64,000 nt of DNA. It comes from JABFRJ01 sp031374735. Lineage in GTDB: Bacteria; Pseudomonadota; Alphaproteobacteria; Rhizobiales; Hyphomicrobiaceae. The notes under the pieces are model-generated. The model was not told the origin of the DNA, ran no database searches, and saw only the letters and a list, made by a program, of their open reading frames with translations. Location of the stretch: positions 1-64,000 of the forward strand of contig JANMGQ010000237.1 of the NCBI GenBank assembly GCA_031374735.1, given 5' to 3'. The position numbers and the translations under genes are program-made. The number at the start of each line of letters is the position of its first letter. Positions within the stretch are counted from its first letter, which is position 1. This document shows, one piece after another, positions 34,513 through 44,044 of the stretch.

Positions 34513-35520
34513 ATGGCACGACGGTCGACCTTGGTGGATGTTGCGAGACTGGCGGGCGTGTCGCGCGCCACAGCGGCGCGCGCGTTGACGCATCCGCATC
34601 TGCTGAAAGCTGACACGCTGTCTGCGGTCACGACGGCGATCAACTCGCTCGGTTATGTTGCCGACGCCTCGGCGCGCGCGCTTGCATCCGGGCGCAGCGG
34701 TATGGTCGGCGCGGTCGTGCCGACGTTGGAAAATGCCGGGTTTGCGCGGGCAATACATCGGTTGCAGACCGGTCTTGCTGAGGGCGGTTTGCAACTGGTT
34801 GTGGCGACGCACGAGTATTCGAGCCGCATGGAACTGCAGGCGATACGCTCGCTGCTGTCGCGCGGCATCGATGCACTTGTGCTGGTCGGCGCCGAACGAC
34901 CGCCAGACACCTGGTCTCTGCTCCGTGGCGGCGGTGTTCCGGTGATCTTGACCTACGCGTTCCATACCGAATTCGACTCGATCGGCTTCGACAACGCTCG
35001 CGCTGGCTATCTGGCCGCCCGCCACCTGGTCGAACGTGGGCACACGCGGATCGGCTTCATAAGTGGGCCGCTCTCGTGCAACGATCGCATGAGCCAACGG
35101 ATCAAAGGTGCGGCCAAGGCCCTGGCTGAGGTCGGCCAATCTCTTCCGCGTGCACTCGTGTCCGAGCAGGCGTTCTCACTCACGGGGGGCAAGCAGGGGG
35201 CTGATGCCTTGATGGCGCTGGCCTCACCGCCCACTGCAATCATCGGCGGCAACGACATGATTGCTGCAGGGGCGATGCACGCGTTGACCGCTCGTGGGCT
35301 GCGTGTGCCCGAGGACGTTTCGGTCGTCGGGATCGAGAATATGGAGATCGCCACCTTTACGAACCCGCCGCTCACGTCTGTGCAATTGCCAACGGCTGAA
35401 ATCGGCGCCGCGACGGCGCGGCACCTGCTCCGCTTATTGCGCGGCGAGACAGTCGAAAGGCGCACCGAGTTTCCGGTTTGCCTGGTCGAACGGATGTCGA
35501 CAGGCGCGGTCGTCGGCTAA
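34513..35520 (+). CDS. LacI/GalR-family transcriptional regulator
   Basis: 335 residues from ATG 34513 (MARRSTLVDVARLAGVSRAT). The N-terminal HTH and hinge follow LacI order, with VSRATAARAL in place of the usual VSxxTVSRVL. The rest is a periplasmic-binding-protein-like ligand domain (VGAVVPTLENAGFARAIHRL, SIGFDNARAGYLAARHL, VSVVGIENMEIATFTNPPLT). Divergent from the transporter/dehydrogenase operon and the obvious candidate to control it. An in-frame ATG at 34498 is an alternative start. Confidence 0.88.
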   Translation: MARRSTLVDVARLAGVSRATAARALTHPHLLKADTLSAVTTAINSLGYVADASARALASGRSGMVGAVVPTLENAGFARAIHRLQTGLAEGGLQLVVATHEYSSRMELQAIRSLLSRGIDALVLVGAERPPDTWSLLRGGGVPVILTYAFHTEFDSIGFDNARAGYLAARHLVERGHTRIGFISGPLSCNDRMSQRIKGAAKALAEVGQSLPRALVSEQAFSLTGGKQGADALMALASPPTAIIGGNDMIAAGAMHALTARGLRVPEDVSVVGIENMEIATFTNPPLTSVQLPTAEIGAATARHLLRLLRGETVERRTEFPVCLVERMSTGAVVG

Positions 35521-35536
35521 GGCGCACCGCTGCGCT

Positions 35537-35568
35537 CAAGCCGCGACGCTGTCGCGGCGCGCGGCTTG
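35537..35568. terminator. Stem-loop between convergent genes
   Basis: CAAGCCGCG (35537-35545) pairs with CGCGGCTTG (35560-35568), and an inner CGCGAC/GTCGCG alternative exists. It sits between the LacI and DUF1127 stops. There is no clear T-run, so it is only terminator-like. Confidence 0.4.
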
Positions 35569-35603
35569 TGCAACCTGACTGATGTCGAGCGAATGGCTGG
35601 ACC

Positions 35604-35828
35604 TCAGCGGCGACGTGCCGGCAGGTCGAAGAACGGGCGGTCGGCCTCGCCGTAGGCTTGGCTTCGCGAGATGCCGATATCGGCCAACATCCGGTCGTCG
35701 AGGGCAAGGAGCGCGCGACGTTGGCGGCGGGCTAGCAACGCAGCCCGCAGACGCGCGAATGCGCCAATTTTGTGGCCTTGGGTTGAGGTTGATGCCGAAA
35801 CAAGGCGGGTGTCAAGAGTGGTGCGCAT
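35604..35828 (-). CDS. DUF1127 small protein
   Basis: 74 residues from ATG 35828. The C-terminal arginine-rich RRQRRALLALDDRMLADIGISRSQA segment (positions about 36-62) is the YjiS/DUF1127 domain, a short helical RNA- or protein-binding element common in alphaproteobacteria. Function in this genus unknown. The first ~35 residues are unconserved basic sequence. Confidence 0.75.
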   Translation of the reverse strand: MRTTLDTRLVSASTSTQGHKIGAFARLRAALLARRQRRALLALDDRMLADIGISRSQAYGEADRPFFDLPARRR

Positions 35829-35944
35829 GATCGTGCTCAATCTTCGAGAGTGGCCAGGGACGAAGGACAATCCTGGCGATGGGGCGTATTAAGGACATCG
35901 CCCTTTCTTGATATTGTTACCGTAGTCGCGCCGGTCGCATAAGG

Positions 35945-35962
35945 ATATCGAATGTTCGATAT
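35945..35962. promoter_or_regulatory. Perfect 8-bp palindrome upstream of the LysR gene
   Basis: ATATCGAA (35945-35952) and TTCGATAT (35955-35962) around TG. It lies between the divergent DUF1127 and LysR-family genes, where a LysR protein would bind to control itself and its target. The match to the T-N11-A LysR pattern is loose. Confidence 0.5.
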
Positions 35963-36083
35963 GGTTCACATAGCTGTTGCTTAAGTGAAGTGAACTGCGG
36001 CAGAAGTAGGTCACAGCATGCCTCCCCAGTGAAATCTGTGCCGTTTCGTCCGATCGTTCGATCCGTCATCGTGAGCGACTGCC

Positions 36084-37007
36084 ATGTCTCGTGATCTCGA
36101 CATTTCACTGCTGCGTGCCTTCTCGGCCGTTGTGGAGACGGGTAGCGTGACGGCTGCTGCCCGCTTGCTCAACCGGACGCAGGCGGCGGTGTCTCTGCAA
36201 ATCAAGCGGCTCGAGGATGCGCTCGTGCAGCAGCTGTTCGACCGCGGGCATCGGCGCCTGACTCTCACGCCAGCCGGTGAGCGGTTGATCGCCCAGGCCC
36301 AGCGCATCGTCGCCATGAACGACGAACTCATGTCACAGATGACCACACCCGAGTTCGAGGGCGAGATCCGCTTCGGCGTGCCGACCGATATCGTGCAGAC
36401 CTACATTCCGCCGATCCTGCGGCGATTCTCGAAGGCCTGGCCGCGCGTTCGACTTGCCCCACGGCTTGGCAACTCGTTCCATCTGCTCGATCTGTTTCGC
36501 CATGGCGACCTGGACCTCGCGCTGACAACGGACACGCGGCTCGGCGCCGGCGGCGAGACGCTGCGCGTGGACCGGCTGGTGTGGGTCGGGGCCCCCGGTG
36601 GATCGGCCCATCGGGAAGATCCGTTGCCGCTTGCCGTTGGGGATACGAGCTGCCGGTTTCGGCCGTCCGTTATCGAGGCGTTGCGCAAGATCGGTCGCGA
36701 CTGGCGTTTCGTGCTGGAGGTCTCAAACCAGGTGGCGCAGGACGCAACTGTCAGCGCCGGGATCGCGGTCGGCGCCAGCCTGCGCGACAGCGTGCCGGAG
36801 TTTCTTGATGAACTCGGCAGCGAAAGCGGGCTGCCACCGCTGCCTGAGTATCAGATCAATTTATACGCCCCTAAGTCAGGCTTGAACCCACTTGCCGATG
36901 AGCTCGCCCGTCACATCCGGCAGGATTTCAACGTTCGCTTTGGAGGTCTCGGCCATGGTTTGCCGACCAAGGCCCTGCGGCCCCCACGGATGCGCGAGGG
37001 CGTTTAA
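36084..37007 (+). CDS. LysR-family transcriptional regulator
   Basis: 307 residues from ATG 36084. N-terminal winged HTH LLRAFSAVVETGSVTAAARLLNRTQAAVSLQIKRLE (about 7-42) and C-terminal effector domain (IRFGVPTDIVQTYIPPILRRF, VGIA-like ISAGIAVGAS). Full family length. Divergent from DUF1127 across about 255 bases and convergent with lysA (one-base junction); no lysine-specific evidence beyond that. Confidence 0.88.
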   Translation: MSRDLDISLLRAFSAVVETGSVTAAARLLNRTQAAVSLQIKRLEDALVQQLFDRGHRRLTLTPAGERLIAQAQRIVAMNDELMSQMTTPEFEGEIRFGVPTDIVQTYIPPILRRFSKAWPRVRLAPRLGNSFHLLDLFRHGDLDLALTTDTRLGAGGETLRVDRLVWVGAPGGSAHREDPLPLAVGDTSCRFRPSVIEALRKIGRDWRFVLEVSNQVAQDATVSAGIAVGASLRDSVPEFLDELGSESGLPPLPEYQINLYAPKSGLNPLADELARHIRQDFNVRFGGLGHGLPTKALRPPRMREGV

Positions 37008-38294
37008 CTAGACCCAGGTCGGGATGCGCTCCAGGGCGAGCATGTCCTCGAATGTGGGCCGGGGGCGCACGACGGCGAACTTGCCGCCATCGACCAGCAC
37101 TTCGGGCACCAGCAAACGCGAATTGTACTGCGAAGACATGGTCGCCCCGTAGGCACCTGCGCTCATAAACGCGATGAGGTCGCCGATGCCGGTCTCGGTC
37201 AGCGGCCGCGCGGTTGCGAAGGTATCGCTTGATTCACAGATGGGGCCGACGACATCGTAGGGCTGCTTGGCGGCCCCTTTGGCGGGCTGCCGCACCGGCC
37301 AGATCTCGTGATGCGACTCATACATCGCCGGGCGAATGAGATCGTTCATGGCGGCATCGACGACGGCGAATGTCGTGTGCGGGCGCGGATTGAGATGCAG
37401 GACGCGGGTGACCAGCACGCCCGCATTGGCGACGATGACGCGGCCCGGCTCAAAGCCGCGCTCGACATCGAGACCATCAAGCGTCTTGTCGACCATGGCC
37501 GCGTAGGCTGCGATGCGATCCGGGCCTTCATTGGCGTGATCGCCGAAATGATAGTCGACGCCAATGCCGCCGCCCAAATCGATGCGCTCGACTGAGAGGC
37601 CCTGGCCGCGGAGTTTCTCGGTCGTCGACCGCAGACGCTTGAAGGCCGCCTCCAGCTCGTCGAGTTCGAGGATCTGGCTGCCAATGTGGGTTGCGAGCCC
37701 GAGCATGCGCACCCCTGGCAGATTGGCGGCTTTGACGTAGATGCGCTCGGCTTCTGATATCGAGACGCCGAACTTGTTGGCGTCCGAGCCGGTGGTGATC
37801 TTGGCATGACCGCCAGCGCCGACATCAGGATTGACTCGGATGACCGCCGCCTGACGGCGGCCTTTGGCGCTGGCTATTTTTGACAGTAGATCGAGTTCGC
37901 TCTCGGTCTCGACGTTGATTTGGTAAATGTCCTGGTCGATGGCGTAGGCCAGTTCCCGCGCCGATTTGCCAACACCGGAGAAGACGATCTTGGCAGCTGG
38001 TATGCCGGCCGCGAGCGCGCGGCGGATCTCACCCTCTGACACCGTGTCGGCGCCGGCGCCGAGTTTTGCCAATGTCTTCAGCACGGCCAAGTTCGAGTTC
38101 GCCTTCATGGCGAAGAAAGCGTGATGCTTGGCTTTCGGCCCGTATGCCCCGACGGCTTTGGCGAACAGCTCGTAGTGGCGGCGCAGCGTTGCTGTTGCGT
38201 AGCAATAAAAGGGCGTTCCGACCTCGGCCGCAATGGCCTCCAAGGCGACGTCCTCGGCATGAAGCGCGCCGTTGCGATAGGTGAAGTGGTGCAT
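37008..38294 (-). CDS. lysA: Diaminopimelate decarboxylase LysA
   Basis: 428 residues from ATG 38294. Alanine-racemase-like fold IV PLP enzyme: AFFAMKANSNLAVLKTLAKLGAGADTVSEGE (PLP lysine in AMKAN), IDLGGGIGVDYHF and the C-terminal GPICESSDTFA and MSAGAYGATMSSQYNSR. It converts meso-diaminopimelate to lysine, the last step. The stop lies directly next to the LysR stop. Confidence 0.95.
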   Translation of the reverse strand: MHHFTYRNGALHAEDVALEAIAAEVGTPFYCYATATLRRHYELFAKAVGAYGPKAKHHAFFAMKANSNLAVLKTLAKLGAGADTVSEGEIRRALAAGIPAAKIVFSGVGKSARELAYAIDQDIYQINVETESELDLLSKIASAKGRRQAAVIRVNPDVGAGGHAKITTGSDANKFGVSISEAERIYVKAANLPGVRMLGLATHIGSQILELDELEAAFKRLRSTTEKLRGQGLSVERIDLGGGIGVDYHFGDHANEGPDRIAAYAAMVDKTLDGLDVERGFEPGRVIVANAGVLVTRVLHLNPRPHTTFAVVDAAMNDLIRPAMYESHHEIWPVRQPAKGAAKQPYDVVGPICESSDTFATARPLTETGIGDLIAFMSAGAYGATMSSQYNSRLLVPEVLVDGGKFAVVRPRPTFEDMLALERIPTWV

Positions 38295-38422
38295 GGAACG
38301 TCCAGCTGGAGCGGTAGAGATCAATGCGCTGCGAGCGTCGTAAGACGCGCCAAGCCGCGCAATGGCCCCTCATGGCACATTTGCGAGCGAGAGTGCCACT
38401 GGCAGCTGAGCGCGGTCGACGG

Positions 38423-39007
38423 TCAGGCTGTGCCCGGAGGCGCTGGCGGCATCGGCCAGAGATCGGCGAGGCGGAAGGCGACGGCTTCGAACGGCGGCGC
38501 GCGAAACTCCACGGCATCATCGAACGTGTCGATGTGAAGCCAGCCGCCGTCCTTCAGAACGGAAACTTCGAGATAGCGGGCGACCGGGTGCAGATACCAG
38601 AGGTGCTTCACGCCATAGGTCGCGTAGAGGCGGCGTTTTGTACCGCGATCGAGGCCCTCGGTCGACGGCGACAGGATTTCGCAAACCCAGTCCGGTGCGA
38701 TGTCGACATAGGCGGAGTCTGGCAAGGTTGGCATGCGCTCCTGGCGCCAGCCCGCGAGGTCCGGTTGTGCGACATGGGGGCCAAGATGCAGTTCCGGCGT
38801 GATCAGAAACCACCAACCGCCGGGGCCGCCGCGTCCTTTTTGGAATGGGGCACCGAGTTCCACCGAAAGTGAAAACTGCGAACTGCCATGTGGCGGCGCG
38901 GGCGCTGGGTGCACATACAGCGAGCCGAAGATCAGTTCCGCCCGCACGTCGTCAGGGAGCGCGCAGTAGTCCTCGTAGGTTGCGTTGCGCTTTGCGGGTT
39001 CGGCCAT
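38423..39007 (-). CDS. Uma2-family (DUF820) putative nuclease
   Basis: 194 residues from ATG 39007. Family pattern: YEDYCALPDDVRAELIFGSLYVHPAPAP, then WWFLITPELHLGPHVAQPDLAGWR and IAPDWVCEILSPSTE, which are the PD-(D/E)xK-like core. Uma2 proteins are widespread and rarely characterised. It follows pdhB (15 bases apart) on the minus strand. Confidence 0.8.
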   Translation of the reverse strand: MAEPAKRNATYEDYCALPDDVRAELIFGSLYVHPAPAPPHGSSQFSLSVELGAPFQKGRGGPGGWWFLITPELHLGPHVAQPDLAGWRQERMPTLPDSAYVDIAPDWVCEILSPSTEGLDRGTKRRLYATYGVKHLWYLHPVARYLEVSVLKDGGWLHIDTFDDAVEFRAPPFEAVAFRLADLWPMPPAPPGTA

Positions 39008-39021
39008 GGTCGCCTCCAGCG

Positions 39022-40389
39022 TTACGCGTAGCACACGCCCTTCACCGCCGCGACGACCTGGTCGGCATTCGGCAGCGCCAGCTTTTCGAGGTTCGCCGCA
39101 TACGGCATCGGCACGTCCGCGCCGTGGACCTTTGCCGGCGGCGCATCGAGGTAGTCGAAGGCCTGGATGGCGGCTTGTGCGCAGATCTCCGAGCCGACCG
39201 AGCACACGGGCCAGGCTTCTTCGACTGTGACGAGCCGGTTGGTCTTCTTGAGGCTCGCTATGATGGTTGCCATGTCGAGGGGGCGGATCGTGCGTAGGTC
39301 GATGACCTCGCACTCGATGCCGTCCTTGGCCAGAATGTCAGCGGCGGCGATGGAGTACTGCATCCCGCGCGCATACGAAACGACGGTGCAGTGGCGCCCC
39401 TCACGCACGACCTTAGCCTTGCCGATCGGCACCAGCCAATCGACGCCCTTTGGAACGGGACCGGAGGTGCCGTAGAGGATTTCGTTTTCCAGCACCAGCA
39501 CAGGGTTGGGGTCGCGGATGGCGGCCTTAAGCAGGCCTTTGGCGTCGGCGGCATTGGAGGGCGCCACGACCTTCAAACCGGGAATGTGGGCATACCAGGA
39601 CGCAAAGCATTGCGAGTGTTGAGCCGCGACGCGGGCGGCGGCACCGTTGGGGCCGCGGAATACGATGGGGCAGCCAAGCTGACCACCGGCCATGTACAAC
39701 GTCTTGGCGGCGGAGTTGATGATCTGGTCAACCGCCTGCATGGCGAAGTTCCAGGTCATGAACTCGACGATCGGCTTCAAGCCGGCAAATGCTGCGCCGA
39801 CGCCGATGCCAGCAAAGCCTTGCTCGGTGATGGGCGTATCAATGATGCGCTTGGCGCCGAACTCTTCCAGCAGGCCTTGGCTGATCTTGTAGGCGCCCTG
39901 ATATTGCGCGACTTCCTCGCCCATCAGGAAAACGTCCGCGTCGCGGCGCATTTCCTCGGCCATGGCGTCGCGCAAGGCTTCGCGCATGGTCTGCGTGATA
40001 AAGTCACCCATTGCCGCTGCGTCGGTGGATGGGGACACGTGGATCGCTGGGGCGGGCATCGATTGAGATGGCTTTGGCTCTGACGGCTTCAGGGATGCGG
40101 GCGCCGCGATGGGCGACGGTGGCGTGATGACAGCGGCCGCTGTCTGCCCTTCGGCCAGGATCATGGCGATCGGCGTGTTGACCTTCACGCCCTCGGTTCC
40201 CGCGGGAATGAGGATCTTCCCGATGACACCCTCGTCGACCGCCTCGACCTCCATGGTCGCTTTATCGGTTTCAATCTCGGCGATGATGTCGCCGGGCTTG
40301 ACCATTTTGCCTTCGGCAACGAGCCACTTGGCAAGTTTACCCTCCTCCATGGTCGGAGAGAGCGCCGGCATGAGAATGGGGATGGACAT
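39022..40389 (-). CDS. pdhB: Pyruvate dehydrogenase E1 beta subunit with N-terminal lipoyl domain
   Basis: 455 residues from ATG 40389. Residues about 1-80 are a lipoyl domain (MPALSPTMEEGKLAKWLVAE, lipoyl lysine in EIETDKATMEVEA), followed by an Ala/Pro linker and E1-beta (MREALRDAMAEEMRRDADVF, GMEEV-like LMGEEVAQYQGAYK, FMTWNFAMQAVDQI). Lipoyl-fused E1-beta is typical of alphaproteobacteria, where pdhA normally precedes it; here no E1-alpha gene is adjacent and the preceding gene is an unrelated secreted protein. The window ends long before any E2/E3, so the complex genes are split. Confidence 0.92.
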   Translation of the reverse strand: MSIPILMPALSPTMEEGKLAKWLVAEGKMVKPGDIIAEIETDKATMEVEAVDEGVIGKILIPAGTEGVKVNTPIAMILAEGQTAAAVITPPSPIAAPASLKPSEPKPSQSMPAPAIHVSPSTDAAAMGDFITQTMREALRDAMAEEMRRDADVFLMGEEVAQYQGAYKISQGLLEEFGAKRIIDTPITEQGFAGIGVGAAFAGLKPIVEFMTWNFAMQAVDQIINSAAKTLYMAGGQLGCPIVFRGPNGAAARVAAQHSQCFASWYAHIPGLKVVAPSNAADAKGLLKAAIRDPNPVLVLENEILYGTSGPVPKGVDWLVPIGKAKVVREGRHCTVVSYARGMQYSIAAADILAKDGIECEVIDLRTIRPLDMATIIASLKKTNRLVTVEEAWPVCSVGSEICAQAAIQAFDYLDAPPAKVHGADVPMPYAANLEKLALPNADQVVAAVKGVCYA

Positions 40390-40535
40390 TGATGACGGGC
40401 TGGGATGGCTGACGGAAGGGACGGCTGATGAAGTACGGCCGATGAAGGTATGGGCACGACCACCACCGACGCTATAGCGTGCCCGCACAGAATGCGAGCC
40501 CCAGATACAACACGGCGCCCATGCTGGCGAAGTGG

Positions 40536-40934
40536 TCAGTCCGTGGCAATGCGGACGTCGAACGTGCGGGTGACCGGTTCGCCACTGCCAAGGCGGGCCG
40601 AAACCGAGAACGTATCGCCGCCGGCCGCGTCCCCGCGCGCCGTGTAATAGATGCCGGTGCCGACCACGCGTGCACCGATACATTTGCCGCTGACCGAGTA
40701 TTGCACCGTCGTCTCCTGCCCAGGTCGCAGTGACACTTGCCCCTGGCTCGGCTGAGCCGTGATGGTGATCGTGACCGGGTCGATCGATTTGCAAGCGGTG
40801 TCGAAGCCCGCCATCACGAACACGCGCGCCGGACGTTCCGGCACCACTTTGGTGCCCCGCTCCTGGGCCAGCGCGCCGACGGCGCCAACGGTCAGCCAAG
40901 ATGAGGCGATCAGGGAGATCAAAAAGCGGGTCAT
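40536..40934 (-). CDS. Secreted protein of unknown function
   Basis: 132 residues from ATG 40934 behind GGAACCCTGC. Signal peptide MTRFLISLIASSWLTVGAVG (cleavage near ALA-QE). The mature domain looks like a small beta-sandwich (PVTITITAQPSQGQVSLRP, TVQYSVSGKCIGARVVGTGI, GDTFSVSARLGSGEPVTRTF), with a single pair of cysteines (FDTACKSID, SGKCIGA) that could form a disulfide. No family recognised. Confidence 0.6.
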   Translation of the reverse strand: MTRFLISLIASSWLTVGAVGALAQERGTKVVPERPARVFVMAGFDTACKSIDPVTITITAQPSQGQVSLRPGQETTVQYSVSGKCIGARVVGTGIYYTARGDAAGGDTFSVSARLGSGEPVTRTFDVRIATD

Positions 40935-41019
40935 GCAGGGTTCCGCGCGCCGAGTCGCTTGAGTAGAATTAGCACACGCCCGTGTCGCGCCAAGCACGCC
41001 CAGGCAGAAAGACATACAA

Positions 41020-43686
41020 TCAGTTCTGGGTAGGTGTCGGCTGCGCCACAGAGGCCGCGCGCTTGCTTGATGGTGCCGAGCGCCGCAAGTCCTGCGTGAT
41101 GCGCAAAGCGTTGGTTTCGTCTCCCAGGCGCGCCCGATAGATCTGCACGTTCGAGAGCACTTTTTGCACGTATTCGCGGGTTTCCTCAAAGGGGATGCGG
41201 TGGATCCAGTCGATCGGGTCGACGTTGGGATCGCGTGGGTCGCCGAACTCGCGCATCCATTGGCGCGCACGCCCTGGTCCTGCGTTGTAGCCGGCCAGCG
41301 TGAGAACGTACGAACCGGTGAACTCGTCCATGCGGTCGCCCAGATAGGCCGAGCCCATCATGGCGTTATAGGCCTTGTCGGTCATCAAGCGGTCAATGTC
41401 ACACTTGGTGATCTTGTAGTCTTTGCAGACGTGTTGCGCGGTGATGGACATCACCTGCAGCAGTCCCTTGGCGCCGGCACCGGACTTGGTCGTCTGGGCG
41501 AACTCGCTCTCCTGGCGCGCGACCCCCAGCAGGAAGGCGGGTTCCGGGGGCGTACGCAGCGGCTGATAGGCCGGCATTGGGTGAATCGGATAAGCGTAGG
41601 TGATCAGATTGAACCCGCGCGCGACCGATGCCTTGGCAAGCCGAACCGACATCTGCGTGTCGCCGATGGCCTCCGCCAGATGCGCGATCATGGCGTGCTC
41701 AGGCTCCGTCGTGCTGGCGTTGCGCAGCGCGACGAGCAGCGCGCGTGTCACGCTTTGGTCGAGCCCCGAACGGCGCGCCACGGCGACGGCCTTGACGGCA
41801 TCGCGGGCCATGAACGCTTCGGCCTCGGCGGCGGTGGGCAGGCGTGGCGGCGGTGCCTTCAGCTCCGTGCGGTTGGGTTGGAGAACTTGCATGGCGAGAA
41901 GGCCGAAGAAGGTGTCGACGTATTTCGCTGCGCTTTCGTAATGCGATTTCGCGGCAGTCTTGTCGCCCAGGGCCTCATAGGTTTTTGCGAGCCACCACGC
42001 GGCCCGGCTGCGGCTCTGGGGCCCGTCGGCCGCCTGCTCAAGCTCCTTGAAATGTGCTTCCGCTGCTTTGGCATTGTCGAGATGACGCAGCGCCAGCCAG
42101 CCCGCTGTGAAGGCAGCGTCCTTGCGCGCGTTAACGCCGAGCGGCCCGCCTGGCTCCTTGACCAGAGCATAGGCCCCCTTCGAGTCGCCAGCCTTCAGAG
42201 CCTCATAAGCGGCGAGGCGGCGCTCCTCCCACCAGTCGTCGAGGTTGACGGCAATGGCCGGGTCGGTTGGAGCGTCGAGTAAAATCTGGCGCGCCTCGGC
42301 CAAGCGTCCCGCGCGGCGGTGCCACTGCGCAAGATTGAAGGCGAAGCCCCAATCGGCCCTGGGTTTGATTGCAGCATCAGCCGGTAACGCGGCCATCAGC
42401 TTGGCGGCGTCCGGCGCGCGCAGAAACACGGCGAGGCGCGCGTTCGCTTTCGCGCGCTCGGGCTCCGACAGGAATGGAATGACGCGCCGGATGACAGCAG
42501 CACGGTCCTTGCGATCGCCTTCCCAGCGCAGATCATCGAGCAGCAGCCGATCGAGCCGCCATTGATGGTCCTCTGGCTTGAGCAAGCGCCCGAAGCGGTC
42601 GATGAAGCCGTTTTCCAGTGATGCCGGAATGTCGCCCGTGCGCCACGCCTTGGAGGCCAGTTTGTACGCGCCGTCATCGTCCTGTTCGGCCATGTGGGCT
42701 GACGCCAACGCGGCAAGACCAATAGCGGTCTTGGGTTCCTGCTCCGCAAACAGTGCCTTGATGTCCTTGGCCGATCCGCCTGCCATGAAGACGTGCTCTT
42801 CAGCGCGCTGGGTCAGCAGATCACGGTTTGGCCAATCCGGGTTGGCTGCCAGGAACGCCCGGATCTCGCGGGCGTTGCCGGCGCCCGCGCGCAGCAGATG
42901 CCAGTCGACCAGCTTTCGGCCGACTGGGTCGACGATCAAGTCGCGGTGGTACTTGATGGTTGGCGCGCCGGCACCACCGGCGAAGGCATCGCGCACATGG
43001 GTGGCCTCGTCGACGGTTACGGCGAGAGCGCGGATCGGGGCAAGCAGCGCATCCAGGGCCGCGATGTAGGCGGTTTCGCTGGCGGGCTGGCGATGCGCAG
43101 GTTGCACGTTTTGGGCAGCCTGTGCGGGTGTCGGCTGGGCGGGTTCGGCGACGGCAGGCTTTAATGGGACCGCCGCCGGCTCAGTAGCTTTGGCGGTGGG
43201 GTCGGTTGGGACGGCGGCTGGCGCTTGCGCCACAACGACTGGCTTGGGCGCCTCGGTCGCGGGCGAGGCTGGCAGGTTTGGAGTGGGCGTGCTGGTAGAC
43301 GGCTTGCCCGCGGAAAGTTGGCCGGCCGACGATGGAGCCGAAGTCGGATCAGGCAGAGTGGCTGTTGTGATCGGTGGTTTTGAAGCCGACCGATCGAGCA
43401 GTGGGACCCTCTCACCCGTGGCTGGTCCGGTCGCCGTCTCGCTGGGCCAGATTTGGGGCAGTGGCCAGGGTTGCTCGGCGTAGCTGAAGCCGACGACTGC
43501 GAGGCCGGCAAAGGCAACCGTGTTGATGGCACCGAGAAAGCTGCGGCCGACATGCCGACGCAGAGGCGTGCGGATTTTGGTCTTTGTCGCGCTTATGGGT
43601 TGCGCCGCGGGCTGCGGTACGACCATCAGAGCCGTCCCGGTTGTGGGTGCCGCTGGCTTGGCTGTGTCGTCCGATGTCAGCTGCAT
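41020..43686 (-). CDS. Soluble lytic murein transglycosylase-like protein (Slt family)
   Basis: 888 residues. N-terminal TM/anchor near 48-68 (SFLGAINTVAFAGLAVVGFS), then a Pro/Ala/Thr-rich linker to about 200. After that a long alpha-helical superhelix and a C-terminal Slt catalytic domain with glutamate in GVARQESEFAQTTKSGAGAKGLLQV and AGYNAGPGRARQWM. It cleaves peptidoglycan glycan strands to anhydromuropeptides. Longer than Slt70 because of the N-terminal anchor and linker. Confidence 0.9.
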   Translation of the reverse strand: MQLTSDDTAKPAAPTTGTALMVVPQPAAQPISATKTKIRTPLRRHVGRSFLGAINTVAFAGLAVVGFSYAEQPWPLPQIWPSETATGPATGERVPLLDRSASKPPITTATLPDPTSAPSSAGQLSAGKPSTSTPTPNLPASPATEAPKPVVVAQAPAAVPTDPTAKATEPAAVPLKPAVAEPAQPTPAQAAQNVQPAHRQPASETAYIAALDALLAPIRALAVTVDEATHVRDAFAGGAGAPTIKYHRDLIVDPVGRKLVDWHLLRAGAGNAREIRAFLAANPDWPNRDLLTQRAEEHVFMAGGSAKDIKALFAEQEPKTAIGLAALASAHMAEQDDDGAYKLASKAWRTGDIPASLENGFIDRFGRLLKPEDHQWRLDRLLLDDLRWEGDRKDRAAVIRRVIPFLSEPERAKANARLAVFLRAPDAAKLMAALPADAAIKPRADWGFAFNLAQWHRRAGRLAEARQILLDAPTDPAIAVNLDDWWEERRLAAYEALKAGDSKGAYALVKEPGGPLGVNARKDAAFTAGWLALRHLDNAKAAEAHFKELEQAADGPQSRSRAAWWLAKTYEALGDKTAAKSHYESAAKYVDTFFGLLAMQVLQPNRTELKAPPPRLPTAAEAEAFMARDAVKAVAVARRSGLDQSVTRALLVALRNASTTEPEHAMIAHLAEAIGDTQMSVRLAKASVARGFNLITYAYPIHPMPAYQPLRTPPEPAFLLGVARQESEFAQTTKSGAGAKGLLQVMSITAQHVCKDYKITKCDIDRLMTDKAYNAMMGSAYLGDRMDEFTGSYVLTLAGYNAGPGRARQWMREFGDPRDPNVDPIDWIHRIPFEETREYVQKVLSNVQIYRARLGDETNALRITQDLRRSAPSSKRAASVAQPTPTQN

Positions 43687-44044
43687 CAGGCCGTTTTCTC
43701 CTTCGGATACCCTACCACAGACCCAAGACTATGTCTCAATCCGTGACCCCGACAGTCCAAACCCTGATCAGACCATAACCCACACTTCAGTATCGTGACC
43801 GCTGCTCACAGAACTTGCGGCTCATGCGCCGAGCGCTTAAGACACAGGCAGACGATGAGTGGTGCGGCACGCGACCCGTGCTCCGTAAACTTAGCAAACG
43901 CCGGGGCCGCATTCAAGTTTTGGCTCGCCTCTAAAGCGAGTTGGCGCGCCAAGGCGAGCAGTAGGGGTGAGGTCCTTGACGGACGGACAAGCCCTATCGC
44001 ACGGTGAGCCTGATGAGAACGAAACGAGCAAAGAGATCCCTGTC
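43687..44044. other. 358-base intergenic gap, divergent promoter region
   Basis: Separates slt and dapA, which diverge. No tRNA, no good ORF and no long palindrome were recognised; short reverse-complement pairs such as CTCGC/GCGAG near 43925-43945 are too weak to call. Presumed promoters for both genes. Confidence 0.5.

Noticed and set aside
40390..40899. Upstream in-frame extension of pdhB
   Set aside because: The extension has no lipoyl or E1 homology and overlaps the secreted-protein gene in another frame; the lipoyl start at 40389 is complete.
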